Below, piece by piece: positions 35,750 through 43,453 of a DNA stretch of 64,000 bases. This DNA comes from Halobacillus dabanensis (GTDB lineage Bacteria > Bacillota > Bacilli > Bacillales > Halobacillaceae). Every line of letters starts with the position of its first letter. The stretch's first letter is position 1. Made by a program: the position numbers and the translations under genes. The notes beneath the pieces were generated by a model. That model was not told the origin of the DNA. It searched no databases and worked only from the letters and a program-made list of their open reading frames with translations. The stretch lies in the NCBI RefSeq assembly GCF_900114165.1, contig NZ_FOSB01000003.1, forward strand, positions 124,001-188,000. The letters are read 5' to 3'.

Positions 35750-36019
35750 TTGTGTCATCGTTCACCGGTGAAGACGACGGAACATCACTTGATTCCGAAG
35801 CAATTCGGAGGAGTGAATGGACCGACAGCCTTGTTGTGTAACGCATGTCACCGGCAGATTCATGCTCTTTTCAGGAACGAAGAATTAGCAGCGTTTTATC
35901 ATTCCATTGACCGTCTGCAGGAACATCCGGATATGGAAAAGTATTTACGGTGGGTCAAAAAGCAGGATCCAGAAAAGAAAATTACGACACGGAAGTCGAA
36001 CCGACGGAAGAGAAAATGA
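35750..36019 (+). CDS. hlpB: HNH nuclease-like protein HlpB (YisB-like)
   Basis: This small HNH-type protein of about 89 residues has the core TEHHLIPKQFGG (HNH His pair) and the second zinc knuckle LLCNACHRQIHALF. The tail is very basic. In B. subtilis the adjacent yisB (hlpB) lies between sbcC and gerP and can support AddA function. The only usable start in frame is TTG at 35750, eight bases after GAGGAG and next to the addA stop. The upstream in-frame codons encode T-C-D-L-C, i.e. the first Cys of an expected CxxC knuckle falls outside the TTG-initiated protein. Start assignment is therefore uncertain. Confidence 0.75.
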   Translation: MCHRSPVKTTEHHLIPKQFGGVNGPTALLCNACHRQIHALFRNEELAAFYHSIDRLQEHPDMEKYLRWVKKQDPEKKITTRKSNRRKRK

Positions 36020-36051
36020 TAAGATGTTAGGAAAAGCATTTTTTTGACGCT

Positions 36052-36098
36052 AAAACGCGAGAAATCAGATTTGGAAATCTTGATCTCTCGCGTTTTTT
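36052..36098 (+). terminator. Terminator of addBA-hlpB
   Basis: AAAACGCGAGA pairs with TCTCGCGTTTT; an inner stem (AATC..GATT type) extends it, and a T-run follows. Confidence 0.87.
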
Positions 36099-36256
36099 AT
36101 TTTCATTCTCATATGGAAAGCTCGACAGTAATCTTCGGGTCGTGCTCAAGGCCTATCCCAGCCTCATCGTTGGATGTTATTTAGTTGGAACGATACAAAG
36201 CGGAAAGACCTCTTATTATAAGGATGGAATAAATTTCAAAATGGCTCTTCCATTCA

Positions 36257-36475
36257 TTATGCATTTGCTGTGATATTTTGATCGGCAACATCCGGATCGA
36301 ATGGGTTGGTAGAACTGAGTCCGTTGTTCGTGATAATCCAGTTTCCTGTGTTCAAAGCTCCAGATCCGGCATTGGTTTTTGAAGTGGACTTAGGTGATAG
36401 GTAAAAGGAATCTCCGAAGTTGACTACACCACCACCTACACTGTTGATACTTATGGGACCGACAATAGCCGGCAT
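36257..36475 (-). CDS. gerPF: Spore germination protein GerPF
   Basis: This 72-residue protein, the last gene of the gerP operon, resembles GerPA: PAIVGPISINSVGGGVVNFGD, then FYLSPKSTSKTNAGSGALNTG. These short glycine- and asparagine-rich proteins are made in the mother cell and incorporated into the inner coat, where they allow nutrient germinants to reach the inner membrane receptors. It is separated from gerPE by 62 bases and has a GGAGG site. No terminator was identified downstream. Confidence 0.94.
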   Translation of the reverse strand: MPAIVGPISINSVGGGVVNFGDSFYLSPKSTSKTNAGSGALNTGNWIITNNGLSSTNPFDPDVADQNITANA

Positions 36476-36537
36476 CGCAATCGCCTCCTTTTGGTGCGAT
36501 TCAGGTATTATAATTACAACCTATGCGTAAAAGGTGT

Positions 36538-36903
36538 TCATTGTTCATCCGCCAAATCACGGAAGTGCTTTGTATAGTTGAGAGCATCGATGTGTTCTAT
36601 TCCTCCGACTTGGAAAACACCTGCGGTCGACACACCAAGGATACGGACATTATCAACCTGGATTGGCCGGTGGTGATAGGAAAACGTTTGTATTTGTACA
36701 GGTTCAAGGGGAGGGCTGCTTTCTAAAGAAAAAATAGAGTAGTCCCTAAACCGGTAAACATCAGATTTAACGCCCCCTTCTTTTTGGACGGCTAATATTC
36801 TGGAGTAGGGGGCTGCCCGAAAAACATCACCAATTTCCATAACGGAGCCGATGGCTAAGGATTGGGTCTCGATTTCATCTACATAGACCATCCGTTTAAT
36901 CAT
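36538..36903 (-). CDS. gerPE: Spore germination protein GerPE
   Basis: This protein of about 121 residues: MIKRMVYVDEIETQSLAIGS, VMEIGDVFRAAPYSRILAVQ, VQIQTFSYHRPI-like VQIQTFSYHHRPIQVDNVRI, FQVGGIEHIDALNYTKHFRD. It matches GerPE in the operon position between gerPD and gerPF. The ATG at 36903 lies inside the gerPD stop region and has AGGGA about nine bases upstream; an ATG at 36912 is the alternative but sits on the ribosome site. Mother-cell coat component, exact function unknown. Confidence 0.88.
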   Translation of the reverse strand: MIKRMVYVDEIETQSLAIGSVMEIGDVFRAAPYSRILAVQKEGGVKSDVYRFRDYSIFSLESSPPLEPVQIQTFSYHHRPIQVDNVRILGVSTAGVFQVGGIEHIDALNYTKHFRDLADEQ

Positions 36904-37123
36904 CCTGGGCATTCCCTATTACTTCATTTTGCTCCATATCCACATTAGCTTCTTCTACATTCTGGTCCTGGGTGCGAATAATCAAAGATTCAGGAGGGGT
37001 GTCAAAAAAAGACTGCAGCCGAACGGTCTTATTGTCTCCAATCAAAAACAAGGAAGAACCTGAAACGCCCGTCACGCGGATATTTCCGACATGCAGGCCA
37101 TAGTTATGAACGATATGGTTCAT
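36896..37123 (-). CDS. gerPD: Spore germination protein GerPD
   Basis: This 75-residue protein: NHIVHNYGLHVGNIRVTGVS, SSLFLIGDNKTVRLQSFFDT, PPESLIIRT. It matches GerPD, with an added acidic tail (EEANVDMEQNEVIGNAQDD). The start overlaps gerPC by 4 bases (ATGA) and the end overlaps gerPE, showing tight coupling inside the operon. Confidence 0.9.
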   Translation of the reverse strand: MNHIVHNYGLHVGNIRVTGVSGSSLFLIGDNKTVRLQSFFDTPPESLIIRTQDQNVEEANVDMEQNEVIGNAQDD

Positions 37124-37674
37124 TCCACATCATCTCCTTCAAAAGTTTCAAAGTATTGCGCTATGGAGTGTTGAATCTCTGTTTGAATTTGATGGAAGAG
37201 TGACTCCGGAGGCGCCTCTGGGTTTTGATTGCGGTAATATTCCACACGCTGAGGCAATTGCTTGCGAATATCTGTGATCATTCGCTCTTTATGTTCCTCA
37301 CTTACTTGTATGTCATGATCACGTGTATATTGATTCATCCACCCTGGGATATCAGAAGTCATGTATTGTTGCAGGAAATGAAGAGCCTGATCATCTGTCT
37401 GAGGTAATTGTTTATTTTGATTGTTATAAAGGTCCCCGATATCGGATAAGTCTGATCCGGTCGGGGTTAGCCCGATTTGCAGGGTGCCTTCGAGCGTCTC
37501 GATTTTTAGTTGATCAAAGTGGTATTCAATTTTTTCAATGACCGTTTTTGGTGGATGTTCCACGGATTGTAGTTGGTCGATTTTCTTTTGCAATTGATTG
37601 ATCATTTTTTGTTGCTGGTCCATTTGCTGCATCATTTGCTGAATCCACGATTGCCAAGAATGATAATGATTCAA
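37120..37674 (-). CDS. gerPC: Spore germination protein GerPC
   Basis: This 184-residue protein has an N-terminal glutamine/methionine-rich coiled coil (QMMQQMDQQQKMINQLQKKI). The GerPC core follows (TVIEKIEYHFDQLKIETLEG, TLQIGLTPTGSD), then a helical C-terminal half (HFLQQYMTSDIPGWMNQYTR). It is the longest Gerp protein and probably oligomeric. Position and content match the family. Confidence 0.92.
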   Translation of the reverse strand: MNHYHSWQSWIQQMMQQMDQQQKMINQLQKKIDQLQSVEHPPKTVIEKIEYHFDQLKIETLEGTLQIGLTPTGSDLSDIGDLYNNQNKQLPQTDDQALHFLQQYMTSDIPGWMNQYTRDHDIQVSEEHKERMITDIRKQLPQRVEYYRNQNPEAPPESLFHQIQTEIQHSIAQYFETFEGDDVE

Positions 37675-37718
37675 GTGCGCTCACCCCCTCATCTATTAGT
37701 ATGAGAGATAGGGCGTGT

Positions 37719-37946
37719 CTATGTTATAGAAAGTGGAACAAGCGTACCGCCCCCAGCTTCAGGAATGAGGACCTCTCCCTCTTGAGGTAGAGCTTCAGGA
37801 GCAGGCTGCGTATAACCACCTGTATTGAATAAATCTGCTTTTGCCTGGATTACCCCTGAACTGCCGATTTGGACGATGGAGGAATTAGCTACCGTACCGA
37901 TGCGCAGGAAATGGATGTAAATCGACTGGTGTACTGTAAGATTCAT
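37719..37946 (-). CDS. gerPB: Spore germination protein GerPB
   Basis: This 75-residue protein: NLTVHQSIYIHFLRIGTVAN, SSIVQIGSSGVIQAKADLFN, TGGYTQPAPEALPQ. It is characteristic of GerPB, with the TGGYTxPAP turn. It lies 11 bases downstream of gerPA. Confidence 0.94.
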   Translation of the reverse strand: MNLTVHQSIYIHFLRIGTVANSSIVQIGSSGVIQAKADLFNTGGYTQPAPEALPQEGEVLIPEAGGGTLVPLSIT

Positions 37947-37957
37947 AGGAATACCCC

Positions 37958-38179
37958 CTAAGCATTATTAACAATCGGCTGATCGATCACTTCTGAGTCA
38001 TTGACGAACGTATCTGCACGGTTCAGTCTGATTCGTATGCCATCACCCGTGTTGAACGAGCCGCCTCCAGCAAAGGTTTTCGCAGTCGCTTGTGGAGCCA
38101 TATTGTAAACGTCACCAATATTGAAAATACTCGAAGACGAAAGAGAGATGACTTTAACGGCTCCCACTTTTGCTGGCAT
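37958..38179 (-). CDS. gerPA: Spore germination protein GerPA
   Basis: This 73-residue first gene of the gerP operon: PAKVGAVKVISLSSSSIFNI, GDVYNMAPQATAKTFAGGGS, FNTGDGIRI. It is preceded by AAAGGAG. In B. subtilis the operon is transcribed from a SigK promoter; a convincing SigK pair was not found here in the 86 bases shared with the divergent DUF418 gene. Confidence 0.95.
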   Translation of the reverse strand: MPAKVGAVKVISLSSSSIFNIGDVYNMAPQATAKTFAGGGSFNTGDGIRIRLNRADTFVNDSEVIDQPIVNNA

Positions 38180-38265
38180 AACAAAAACTCCTTTCTATAT
38201 GTTATGAAACTTGTTTGTCTAAATGACGTAATAAAAGTAAAATAACTATCATAGGGGGAATACAT

Positions 38266-39456
38266 ATGAAAATGACAGCTTCGCCTTTGCGTGAATCCGA
38301 GCGTCTCGACTGGATAGACGCTGCCAGAGGATTCGCTATTTTAGGAATCTTCATGGTCAACGTCCCTGCCTTCAATGCTCCATACTTCTTATATGGAGGG
38401 GCGGCAGAATATTGGTCAACTCCGCTCAGTCATACAGTGCAAGCGATAATCGATATTTTCTTTCAAGCCAGTTTCTATACATTATTTTCGTTCATGTTCG
38501 GTTTCGGCATCCAGATGATGAAGGACCGGTTAGATGAAAAGGGAATTCCGGCAAGGTCGATTATTTTCAGGAGGCTTGTTGTGCTTACAGGCTTTGGAAT
38601 GATTCATGCTTTCCTCATCTGGCATGGGGATATCCTTTTATCTTATGGAGTGCTTGGGTTCGTGTTACTGGCCTTTTTCCATGTTTCATCAAAGAATTTA
38701 TTATGGTGGGCATACAGCTTGCTCGCTTTCGGTGTTTTACCTTTAACGCTTGCTATGTTTCTGGTTCGAGATCAAATACAAGGGATAGTGAATCGTCCGG
38801 CAATAGAAGCAGCACGGACGAATTATGGCAATGGATCGCTCATGGATATCTGGTCACAAAATTTAGATGACTGGATTTATGCCAATCAATGGATGAACCT
38901 TCCTTTTCTTGCGTTAAGCTTACTTCCAATGTTTTTATTCGGCATGTATTTTTGCCGTAAACGCTTGTTGCATTATCCGGAAAAGTATCAGATGGCATTG
39001 AAGAAAATATGGATTCTGACAGGTCTGTTGTTTCTTTTGTTTAAAGCAGGTCCCCATTTATTCGGAAGTCCGGAATGGTTTCAACTGGCTCAAGATAGCA
39101 TCGGTGGTTCAGCTTCCGCCATTTTTTATGTTTTATCTATTACTCTATTATTCCGAACCAAAATTGGTGCCCGAATCATTCATCCTTTAACATGGGTGGG
39201 GAGGATGTCGCTTTCCAATTATATCCTGCAATCCATCATCAGCTTTTGGCTTTTTTATTCGGTAGGTTTAGGCCTTTATGGTGAAGTTCCCCCGATAGGC
39301 AGTGTTTTTCTTGTGATTATCTTTTATACACTTCAAATAGTAATAAGCAAGGCCTGGTTGAAAAAGTATCGTTTCGGTCCGTTGGAATGGTTATGGCGGA
39401 CGCTGACATATGGTAAGAGACAGCCTCTGAAAAGAAAGAATAAAGCTGTTTCATAA
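38266..39456 (+). CDS. DUF418 family membrane protein
   Basis: This 396-residue polytopic protein has about ten membrane segments and begins with the family signature ERLDWIDAARGFAILGIFMVNVPAF. It contains FSFMFGFGIQMM, RRLVVLTGFGMIHAFLIWHG, GMYFCRKRLL and the C-terminal WVGRMSLSNYILQSIISFWLF. FGPLEWLWRTLTYG closes the protein. DUF418 proteins (B. subtilis YxaH, YrkO) are related to acyltransferase-like membrane proteins, but no activity is assigned. RBS AGGGGG. It is divergent from gerP. Confidence 0.87.
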   Translation: MKMTASPLRESERLDWIDAARGFAILGIFMVNVPAFNAPYFLYGGAAEYWSTPLSHTVQAIIDIFFQASFYTLFSFMFGFGIQMMKDRLDEKGIPARSIIFRRLVVLTGFGMIHAFLIWHGDILLSYGVLGFVLLAFFHVSSKNLLWWAYSLLAFGVLPLTLAMFLVRDQIQGIVNRPAIEAARTNYGNGSLMDIWSQNLDDWIYANQWMNLPFLALSLLPMFLFGMYFCRKRLLHYPEKYQMALKKIWILTGLLFLLFKAGPHLFGSPEWFQLAQDSIGGSASAIFYVLSITLLFRTKIGARIIHPLTWVGRMSLSNYILQSIISFWLFYSVGLGLYGEVPPIGSVFLVIIFYTLQIVISKAWLKKYRFGPLEWLWRTLTYGKRQPLKRKNKAVS

Positions 39457-39474
39457 TCAAAGGGGGCAGAAGCC

Positions 39475-40674
39475 TTGAATCGTGATCATCTCATTAAAGA
39501 AAGCAAAAGATGGGTAGAAGAAGCGATCATTACGGAAGCACAGCGGGAACAACTGATCGGACGTTACCCGAAAAAACAAAGTAAGCCACTGTTATTTACC
39601 TTTGCAGCTATTTTCATCGGATTAGGTTTTTTAACATTCATTGCGTCGAATTGGTCCTATTTGACTGACATCGGTCGCATGGGTGTTCTGATTTTCTTCC
39701 TGACTGCCTTTTACTTCACAGGGGAGTGGGTGTATCGTAAGCGGTCCAAACGTGTAGGGGTTAGTTTGCTCCTAATTGCTCTCCTCATCTTTGGGGCGAG
39801 TATTTTCCTAGTCGGTCAAATGTATCACTATACGTCATTCAGTGCCTTTCCATTTTTCTTATGGTCCTTAGTAGGTTTTGGGCTTTTTATAATCTTTAAA
39901 GATTCCTCGTTTTTTTATGTAACACTAGTCATCATAACCATCGGTCAACTTTACAGCGGGATTGTCTATCAAAATTATCACATCTGGCTTGGGCTTTTGT
40001 TTGTGACTGGCCTCGGATGGATTGTATTGAAGGCGCGCTTGATGCCTCTGTTCATCGCATTCGGAATCGGTTATGTGCTGCAGGCAGTTATCCTTGTCTT
40101 TAGCGAAGGTTATCCTTATTACTGGCTCATTGTATCTTTTTTACTTTTGTATGTCATAGAGGATTTCTTATTGGAAAAAGGAAGTCTACGAGTATTTAAG
40201 ACTTTAAGCATTTTTTCTATGTTCATCATGTTAACCTTACAAATATTTTTCTTAGGTAATGACTATGTGGGAGAACTGACAGAATCATCATTGTATTTCT
40301 TTCTTGCCTGGGCTATCCTGTTTGTTTTCTCCGTCGTGCGCTCGGCTATGAGTTCCACCAATTACTATTGGATAGATTTGTTATTGTTCGTCCCCGTTTT
40401 CCGGTTTGAATTCGGTGATGTCCTCTCTTTGTTTCTTCTGTTCGTGTATGCATTACTTTGGCTTGTGTCCGGGTATCAGCAAGAAGTACCCAGATGGGTC
40501 AATAAAGGGACTGTCGCTTTTCTTTTAACAACGTTCATTGCATATTTCCAGCTTGCTTGGGATTTTATGGGGCGTTCGGTCTTCTTCTTCATTGGTGGTG
40601 TCCTTTTGTTCGGGCTAAGCTATATCCTTGAGAAAAAACGCCGTACCATCCATAAAGGGGGCGATGAGAAATGA
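39475..40674 (+). CDS. DUF2157 family membrane protein
   Basis: This 399-residue protein with a TTG start (AAAGGGGGC upstream) has a short soluble N-terminal region (KESKRWVEEAIITEAQREQL) typical of DUF2157, followed by about twelve hydrophobic helices such as FAAIFIGLGFLTFIASNWSY. The family pairs with a GDYxxLxY-type protein, which is exactly the next gene with a 4-base overlap. Function unknown. Confidence 0.82.
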   Translation: MNRDHLIKESKRWVEEAIITEAQREQLIGRYPKKQSKPLLFTFAAIFIGLGFLTFIASNWSYLTDIGRMGVLIFFLTAFYFTGEWVYRKRSKRVGVSLLLIALLIFGASIFLVGQMYHYTSFSAFPFFLWSLVGFGLFIIFKDSSFFYVTLVIITIGQLYSGIVYQNYHIWLGLLFVTGLGWIVLKARLMPLFIAFGIGYVLQAVILVFSEGYPYYWLIVSFLLLYVIEDFLLEKGSLRVFKTLSIFSMFIMLTLQIFFLGNDYVGELTESSLYFFLAWAILFVFSVVRSAMSSTNYYWIDLLLFVPVFRFEFGDVLSLFLLFVYALLWLVSGYQQEVPRWVNKGTVAFLLTTFIAYFQLAWDFMGRSVFFFIGGVLLFGLSYILEKKRRTIHKGGDEK

Positions 40675-41174
40675 AACGACGCTATTGGTTTTACGGCCTT
40701 GTCACAATGCAAATTTCATTTCTTCTCCTTATGTCGGCTTCCTATTATTTGATGGACATATGGGGCGAAACGATCACCCTTAAAACCACTCCGGTCGATC
40801 CTCGTGACCCTTTTTATGGGGACTATGTGACACTTAATTATGAAATCGAACAAATTCCTGAAGATCAATGGGAGATGGAGACGTCTCTTGACCGTGGGGA
40901 AAAGGTTTTTCTTTTGTTAGAAGAAGATGAAGAAGGGATCCACTCCCTTGTGAGAGCATCCACTTTATGGCCGGAAACAGAAGCGAATCAAGTGGTATTG
41001 ACATCGAAATATCAATGGTACGATCCTTCTTCAAAAATGTATCAAGTTGATATTGGTCTTAGCAGATATTTTATAGAGGAAAATACCGGCACATTTTGGG
41101 AACAAAGGGAAGAAAGGAGTGTAGATATCGTACTTGCACCATGGAAACAAAAGAAAATTGCTTCCCTGGAATGA
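40671..41174 (+). CDS. GDYXXLXY-domain membrane-anchored protein
   Basis: This 167-residue protein has one N-terminal membrane helix (YGLVTMQISFLLLMSASYYL) and an external domain carrying PVDPRDPFYGDYVTLNYEI, an exact match to the GDYxxLxY motif. It is translationally coupled to the DUF2157 gene, and the two probably form a membrane complex. Role unknown. Confidence 0.85.
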   Translation: MKRRYWFYGLVTMQISFLLLMSASYYLMDIWGETITLKTTPVDPRDPFYGDYVTLNYEIEQIPEDQWEMETSLDRGEKVFLLLEEDEEGIHSLVRASTLWPETEANQVVLTSKYQWYDPSSKMYQVDIGLSRYFIEENTGTFWEQREERSVDIVLAPWKQKKIASLE

Positions 41175-41180
41175 CTAAAA

Positions 41181-41208
41181 GGCAGCTCTCATGGAAATGA
41201 GGGCTGCC
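41181..41208. terminator. Bidirectional hairpin between convergent genes
   Basis: GGCAGCTCTCAT pairs with ATGAGGGCTGCC (one G-U), 4-base loop. T-runs are short on both sides (TTTT on the minus side), so termination is likely but modest. Confidence 0.65.
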
Positions 41209-41217
41209 CTTCGTGTG

Positions 41218-42414
41218 TTAGCTTAATACTTTTTTGATTTGATCAATTGCCCAATCGAGGTCCTCCTGCTTAATAACGAGAGGAGGGGCAAATCGAATGA
41301 CGTTCTCATGGGTTTCTTTACATAACAGTCCTTTTTCTTTCAATTGCTCGCAATATTTACGCGCAGGTTCTGTCATCTCCACACCAATAAAAAGTCCTTT
41401 TCCGCGTACTTCTTTAATTTTCGGATTGTTGATAGATTTGAGCTCCTGCATCATGTAATTTCCAAGCTCAAGAGAACGATCAGCTAATTTTTCCTCTTCA
41501 ATGACATCAAGAGAGGCGACGGAAACAGCACATGCAAGCGGATTACCTCCGAATGTAGAACCATGAGACCCCGGATTGAAGACTCCGAGAACTTCTCTGT
41601 TGGCAACTACACAAGAAATAGGAAATACGCCGCCGCCAAGAGCTTTACCCAGGATAAGCATATCCGGGCTTACTCCTTCCCAGTCACAAGCGAACATTTT
41701 ACCAGTGCGTCCGAGACCAGCCTGAATTTCATCGGCAATAAACAAAACGTTTTCTTTTTTACAAACTTCATAAGCTTCTTTCAGGAACCCTTCTGGTGGC
41801 ATAACGATTCCAGCTTCCCCTTGAATAGGCTCAAGAAGGAATCCGGCCGTATTTTCCGTGATCGCTTCTTTCAGCGCATCGAGATCACCGTAGGGGACTA
41901 ATTTTATTCCAGGGAGCATTGGACCGAAGCCGCGCTTATATTCCTGTTCAGAAGAAAGAGAGACTGCGCTCATTGTGCGGCCATGGAAGTTTCCAGTACA
42001 AGCAATGATTTCTGCTTGATCTTCTTTGACTTTTTTAACGTCATAGGCCCAGCGTCGTGCAGCCTTGATGGCAGTCTCAACCGCCTCTGCACCAGTGTTC
42101 ATAGGAAGGGCCATCTCTTTATTTGTAAGCTTACAGATCTTCTCGTACCATGGACCAAGTTGGTCGTTATGGAATGCGCGGGATGTCAAAGTCACTCGGT
42201 TTGCCTGGTCCGTCAATGCCTGGATGATTTTCGGATGGCGGTGGCCCTGGTTAACCGCAGAGTAAGCGCTTAACATATCCATATAACGATTTCCCTCGGG
42301 ATCTTCCACCCAAACACCGTCAGCTTTTGCGATAACGATCGGCAGCGGGTGATAATTTTTTGCCCCATATTCTTGAGTTTGGTCGATAATGTTCTGACTG
42401 CTGATTACAGACAT
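41218..42414 (-). CDS. rocD: Ornithine aminotransferase RocD
   Basis: This 398-residue PLP enzyme converts ornithine and 2-oxoglutarate to glutamate-semialdehyde and glutamate in arginine catabolism and proline supply. Motifs: [78 protein letters not shown] with the PLP Lys, and [14 protein letters not shown]. Length is typical. RBS GGAGGG. It is transcribed alone from an extended -10 promoter; no SigL promoter was seen. Confidence 0.94.
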   Translation of the reverse strand: MSVISSQNIIDQTQEYGAKNYHPLPIVIAKADGVWVEDPEGNRYMDMLSAYSAVNQGHRHPKIIQALTDQANRVTLTSRAFHNDQLGPWYEKICKLTNKEMALPMNTGAEAVETAIKAARRWAYDVKKVKEDQAEIIACTGNFHGRTMSAVSLSSEQEYKRGFGPMLPGIKLVPYGDLDALKEAITENTAGFLLEPIQGEAGIVMPPEGFLKEAYEVCKKENVLFIADEIQAGLGRTGKMFACDWEGVSPDMLILGKALGGGVFPISCVVANREVLGVFNPGSHGSTFGGNPLACAVSVASLDVIEEEKLADRSLELGNYMMQELKSINNPKIKEVRGKGLFIGVEMTEPARKYCEQLKEKGLLCKETHENVIRFAPPLVIKQEDLDWAIDQIKKVLS

Positions 42415-42447
42415 GCAATCCCTCCAATTTCATTTCAGTCTTAAACC

Positions 42448-42480
42448 ATTATAACAGGTTTCATTTATATTTTCTCACAA
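42448..42480 (-). promoter_or_regulatory. Promoter of rocD
   Basis: On the minus strand TATAAT (42453-42448) is preceded by TGT, an extended -10. A TTGTGA lies 21 bases further up, too far for a classical -35. Confidence 0.55.
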
Positions 42481-42573
42481 TTGAAAAAGCGTCTTTATGA
42501 GATATTAATAGGAATCGAGGGATTAGTCATGGTATCATATCGGTAGATTCTTTTGAAAAAGGAGGACCAACTT

Positions 42574-42933
42574 ATGGCGCACTTACATATCACTTCCTGG
42601 GTTATTGCTTTTGTGCTTGTTGGGCTTGTAACAACATTCACCCGTAATGGCAATGAGAAAGTGGCAAAGATCTCTCACATGATTCTCCGTCTCTTTTATT
42701 TGCTCATTCTTTATTCCGGAGGCTCTTTGTTTGCAAGTTACTCGGTATATAGCGTTCTTGTGATCATCAAACTGCTCGTCGGTTTATGGACGGTTGCTGC
42801 TATGGAAATGGTGACAGTGAAATATAAGAAGAAAAAACCTGCAGGAATATGGTGGGCTCAGCTTTTCATCGCTGCGATTATTGCCATCGTTCTTGGGTTC
42901 GGGTTTTTAGGTGCAGGAGTTCTACCTGCATAA
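42574..42933 (+). CDS. yisL: UPF0344 membrane protein YisL
   Basis: This 119-residue protein with four membrane helices begins MAHLHITSWVIAFVLVGLV and contains KISHMILRLFYLLILYSGG, hallmarks of the YisL family. Function unknown. The ATG at 42574 has GGAGG eight bases upstream. It is convergent with the Fur-controlled small RNA candidate and shares its terminator. Confidence 0.9.
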   Translation: MAHLHITSWVIAFVLVGLVTTFTRNGNEKVAKISHMILRLFYLLILYSGGSLFASYSVYSVLVIIKLLVGLWTVAAMEMVTVKYKKKKPAGIWWAQLFIAAIIAIVLGFGFLGAGVLPA

Positions 42934-42937
42934 AAGT

Positions 42938-42968
42938 AACGCTGCATGCGACGATCGCATGCAGCGTT
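42938..42968. terminator. Bidirectional terminator of yisL and the sRNA candidate
   Basis: A perfect 14-bp stem (AACGCTGCATGCGA against TCGCATGCAGCGTT) with loop CGA. It is followed by TTTT on the plus strand and by ACTTTTA on the minus strand. Confidence 0.88.
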
Positions 42969-43034
42969 TTATGTTTAAAAGGGGGGGGCTGTGTTTCTGT
43001 GTCTGATGTTCGTCCGTTACTTGGGGGATAACGG

Positions 43035-43049
43035 TGATAACTATTATCA
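43035..43049. promoter_or_regulatory. Fur box 2
   Basis: TGATAACTATTATCA matches the 7-1-7 Fur consensus at all but one position. It covers the predicted transcription start, seven bases from box 1. Confidence 0.82.
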
Positions 43050-43055
43050 ATTACA

Positions 43056-43084
43056 ATGATAATGATTCTCATTCTATATGTCAA
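43056..43084 (-). promoter_or_regulatory. SigA promoter of the sRNA candidate
   Basis: On the minus strand a consensus TTGACA (43084-43079), exactly 17 bases, then TATCAT (43061-43056). A Fur box lies between the two hexamers and into the -10. Confidence 0.78.
43057..43071. promoter_or_regulatory. Fur box 1
   Basis: TGATAATGATTCTCA matches the 7-1-7 Fur consensus TGATAATnATTATCA at all but one position. It covers the spacer/-10 of the minus-strand promoter. Confidence 0.82.
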
Positions 43085-43171
43085 CCTCTTATTCTTATTT
43101 TCTATAAAAATCAATTTTAAGATAAAGAGACCCTCCAATAACATCTTATTCACCTAATTTGCAGGATAGTG

Positions 43172-43274
43172 GAAGACTCGATTTCGAGAAATTGAAAGTG
43201 CTTTAGGGGCTGCAGGAAAGCGAGTAGCTTCCAAGCCCCCTCGCACCACACCAAAGTCTCGAAACTAAGTCTTC
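43172..43274. repeat. Interspersed repeat, copy A (MITE-like)
   Basis: 103 bases bounded by imperfect inverted ends GAAGACTCGATTTCGAGA and TCTCGAAACTAAGTCTTC. The interior contains CAGGAAAGCGAGTAGCTTCC, which recurs identically in copy C. It carries no coding frame. It belongs to a short non-autonomous repeat family; two more copies lie at 45.4-45.9 kb. Confidence 0.75.
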
Positions 43275-43453
43275 AAGAATAGCGAGCGCTGGGGAGCATT
43301 TGTGAGGTAAATGGGGAGGAAAGTAAATGAGCTTTTTCATAAGGAAATCGTGTCGGTCATATAGTGAGTTATGATGTTTGTTAAAGAAGAAACTCTCTAG
43401 CGCTTGGCATGCCGGCTTGCGCATCTTTGTTATGAAAAGGATGGTGAGATTAG

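Larger units (their letters stand above)
42932..43049 (-). ncRNA. Candidate Fur-regulated C-rich small RNA (FsrA-like)
   Basis: A minus-strand promoter (43084-43056) predicts a start near 43049 and the shared hairpin at 42968-42938 predicts a 3' end near 42932, giving about 118 nt. From the 5' end the RNA has: a self-complementary Fur-box segment; a hairpin CCGTTA/TAACGG (43033-43013) whose loop is TCCCCCAAG; an A/C-rich single-stranded stretch; AGCCCCCCCC (42990-42981); and the terminator. There is no start codon with a ribosome site. Exposed C-runs able to pair with G-rich Shine-Dalgarno sequences, plus Fur control, are the properties of FsrA. No sequence homology to FsrA was tested. Confidence 0.7.

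Noticed and set aside
38198-38206. CATAACATA on the minus strand, a perfect SigK -10 box upstream of gerPA
   Set aside because: The transcription start it predicts falls within the gerPA ribosome-binding site, leaving no usable leader, and there is no -35 AC at about 16 bases. Probably chance.
42878-43153. A 91-codon minus-strand frame across the Fur boxes
   Set aside because: It would be translated through the promoter, Fur boxes, sRNA candidate and terminator and into yisL antisense; no ribosome site, no conserved pattern.
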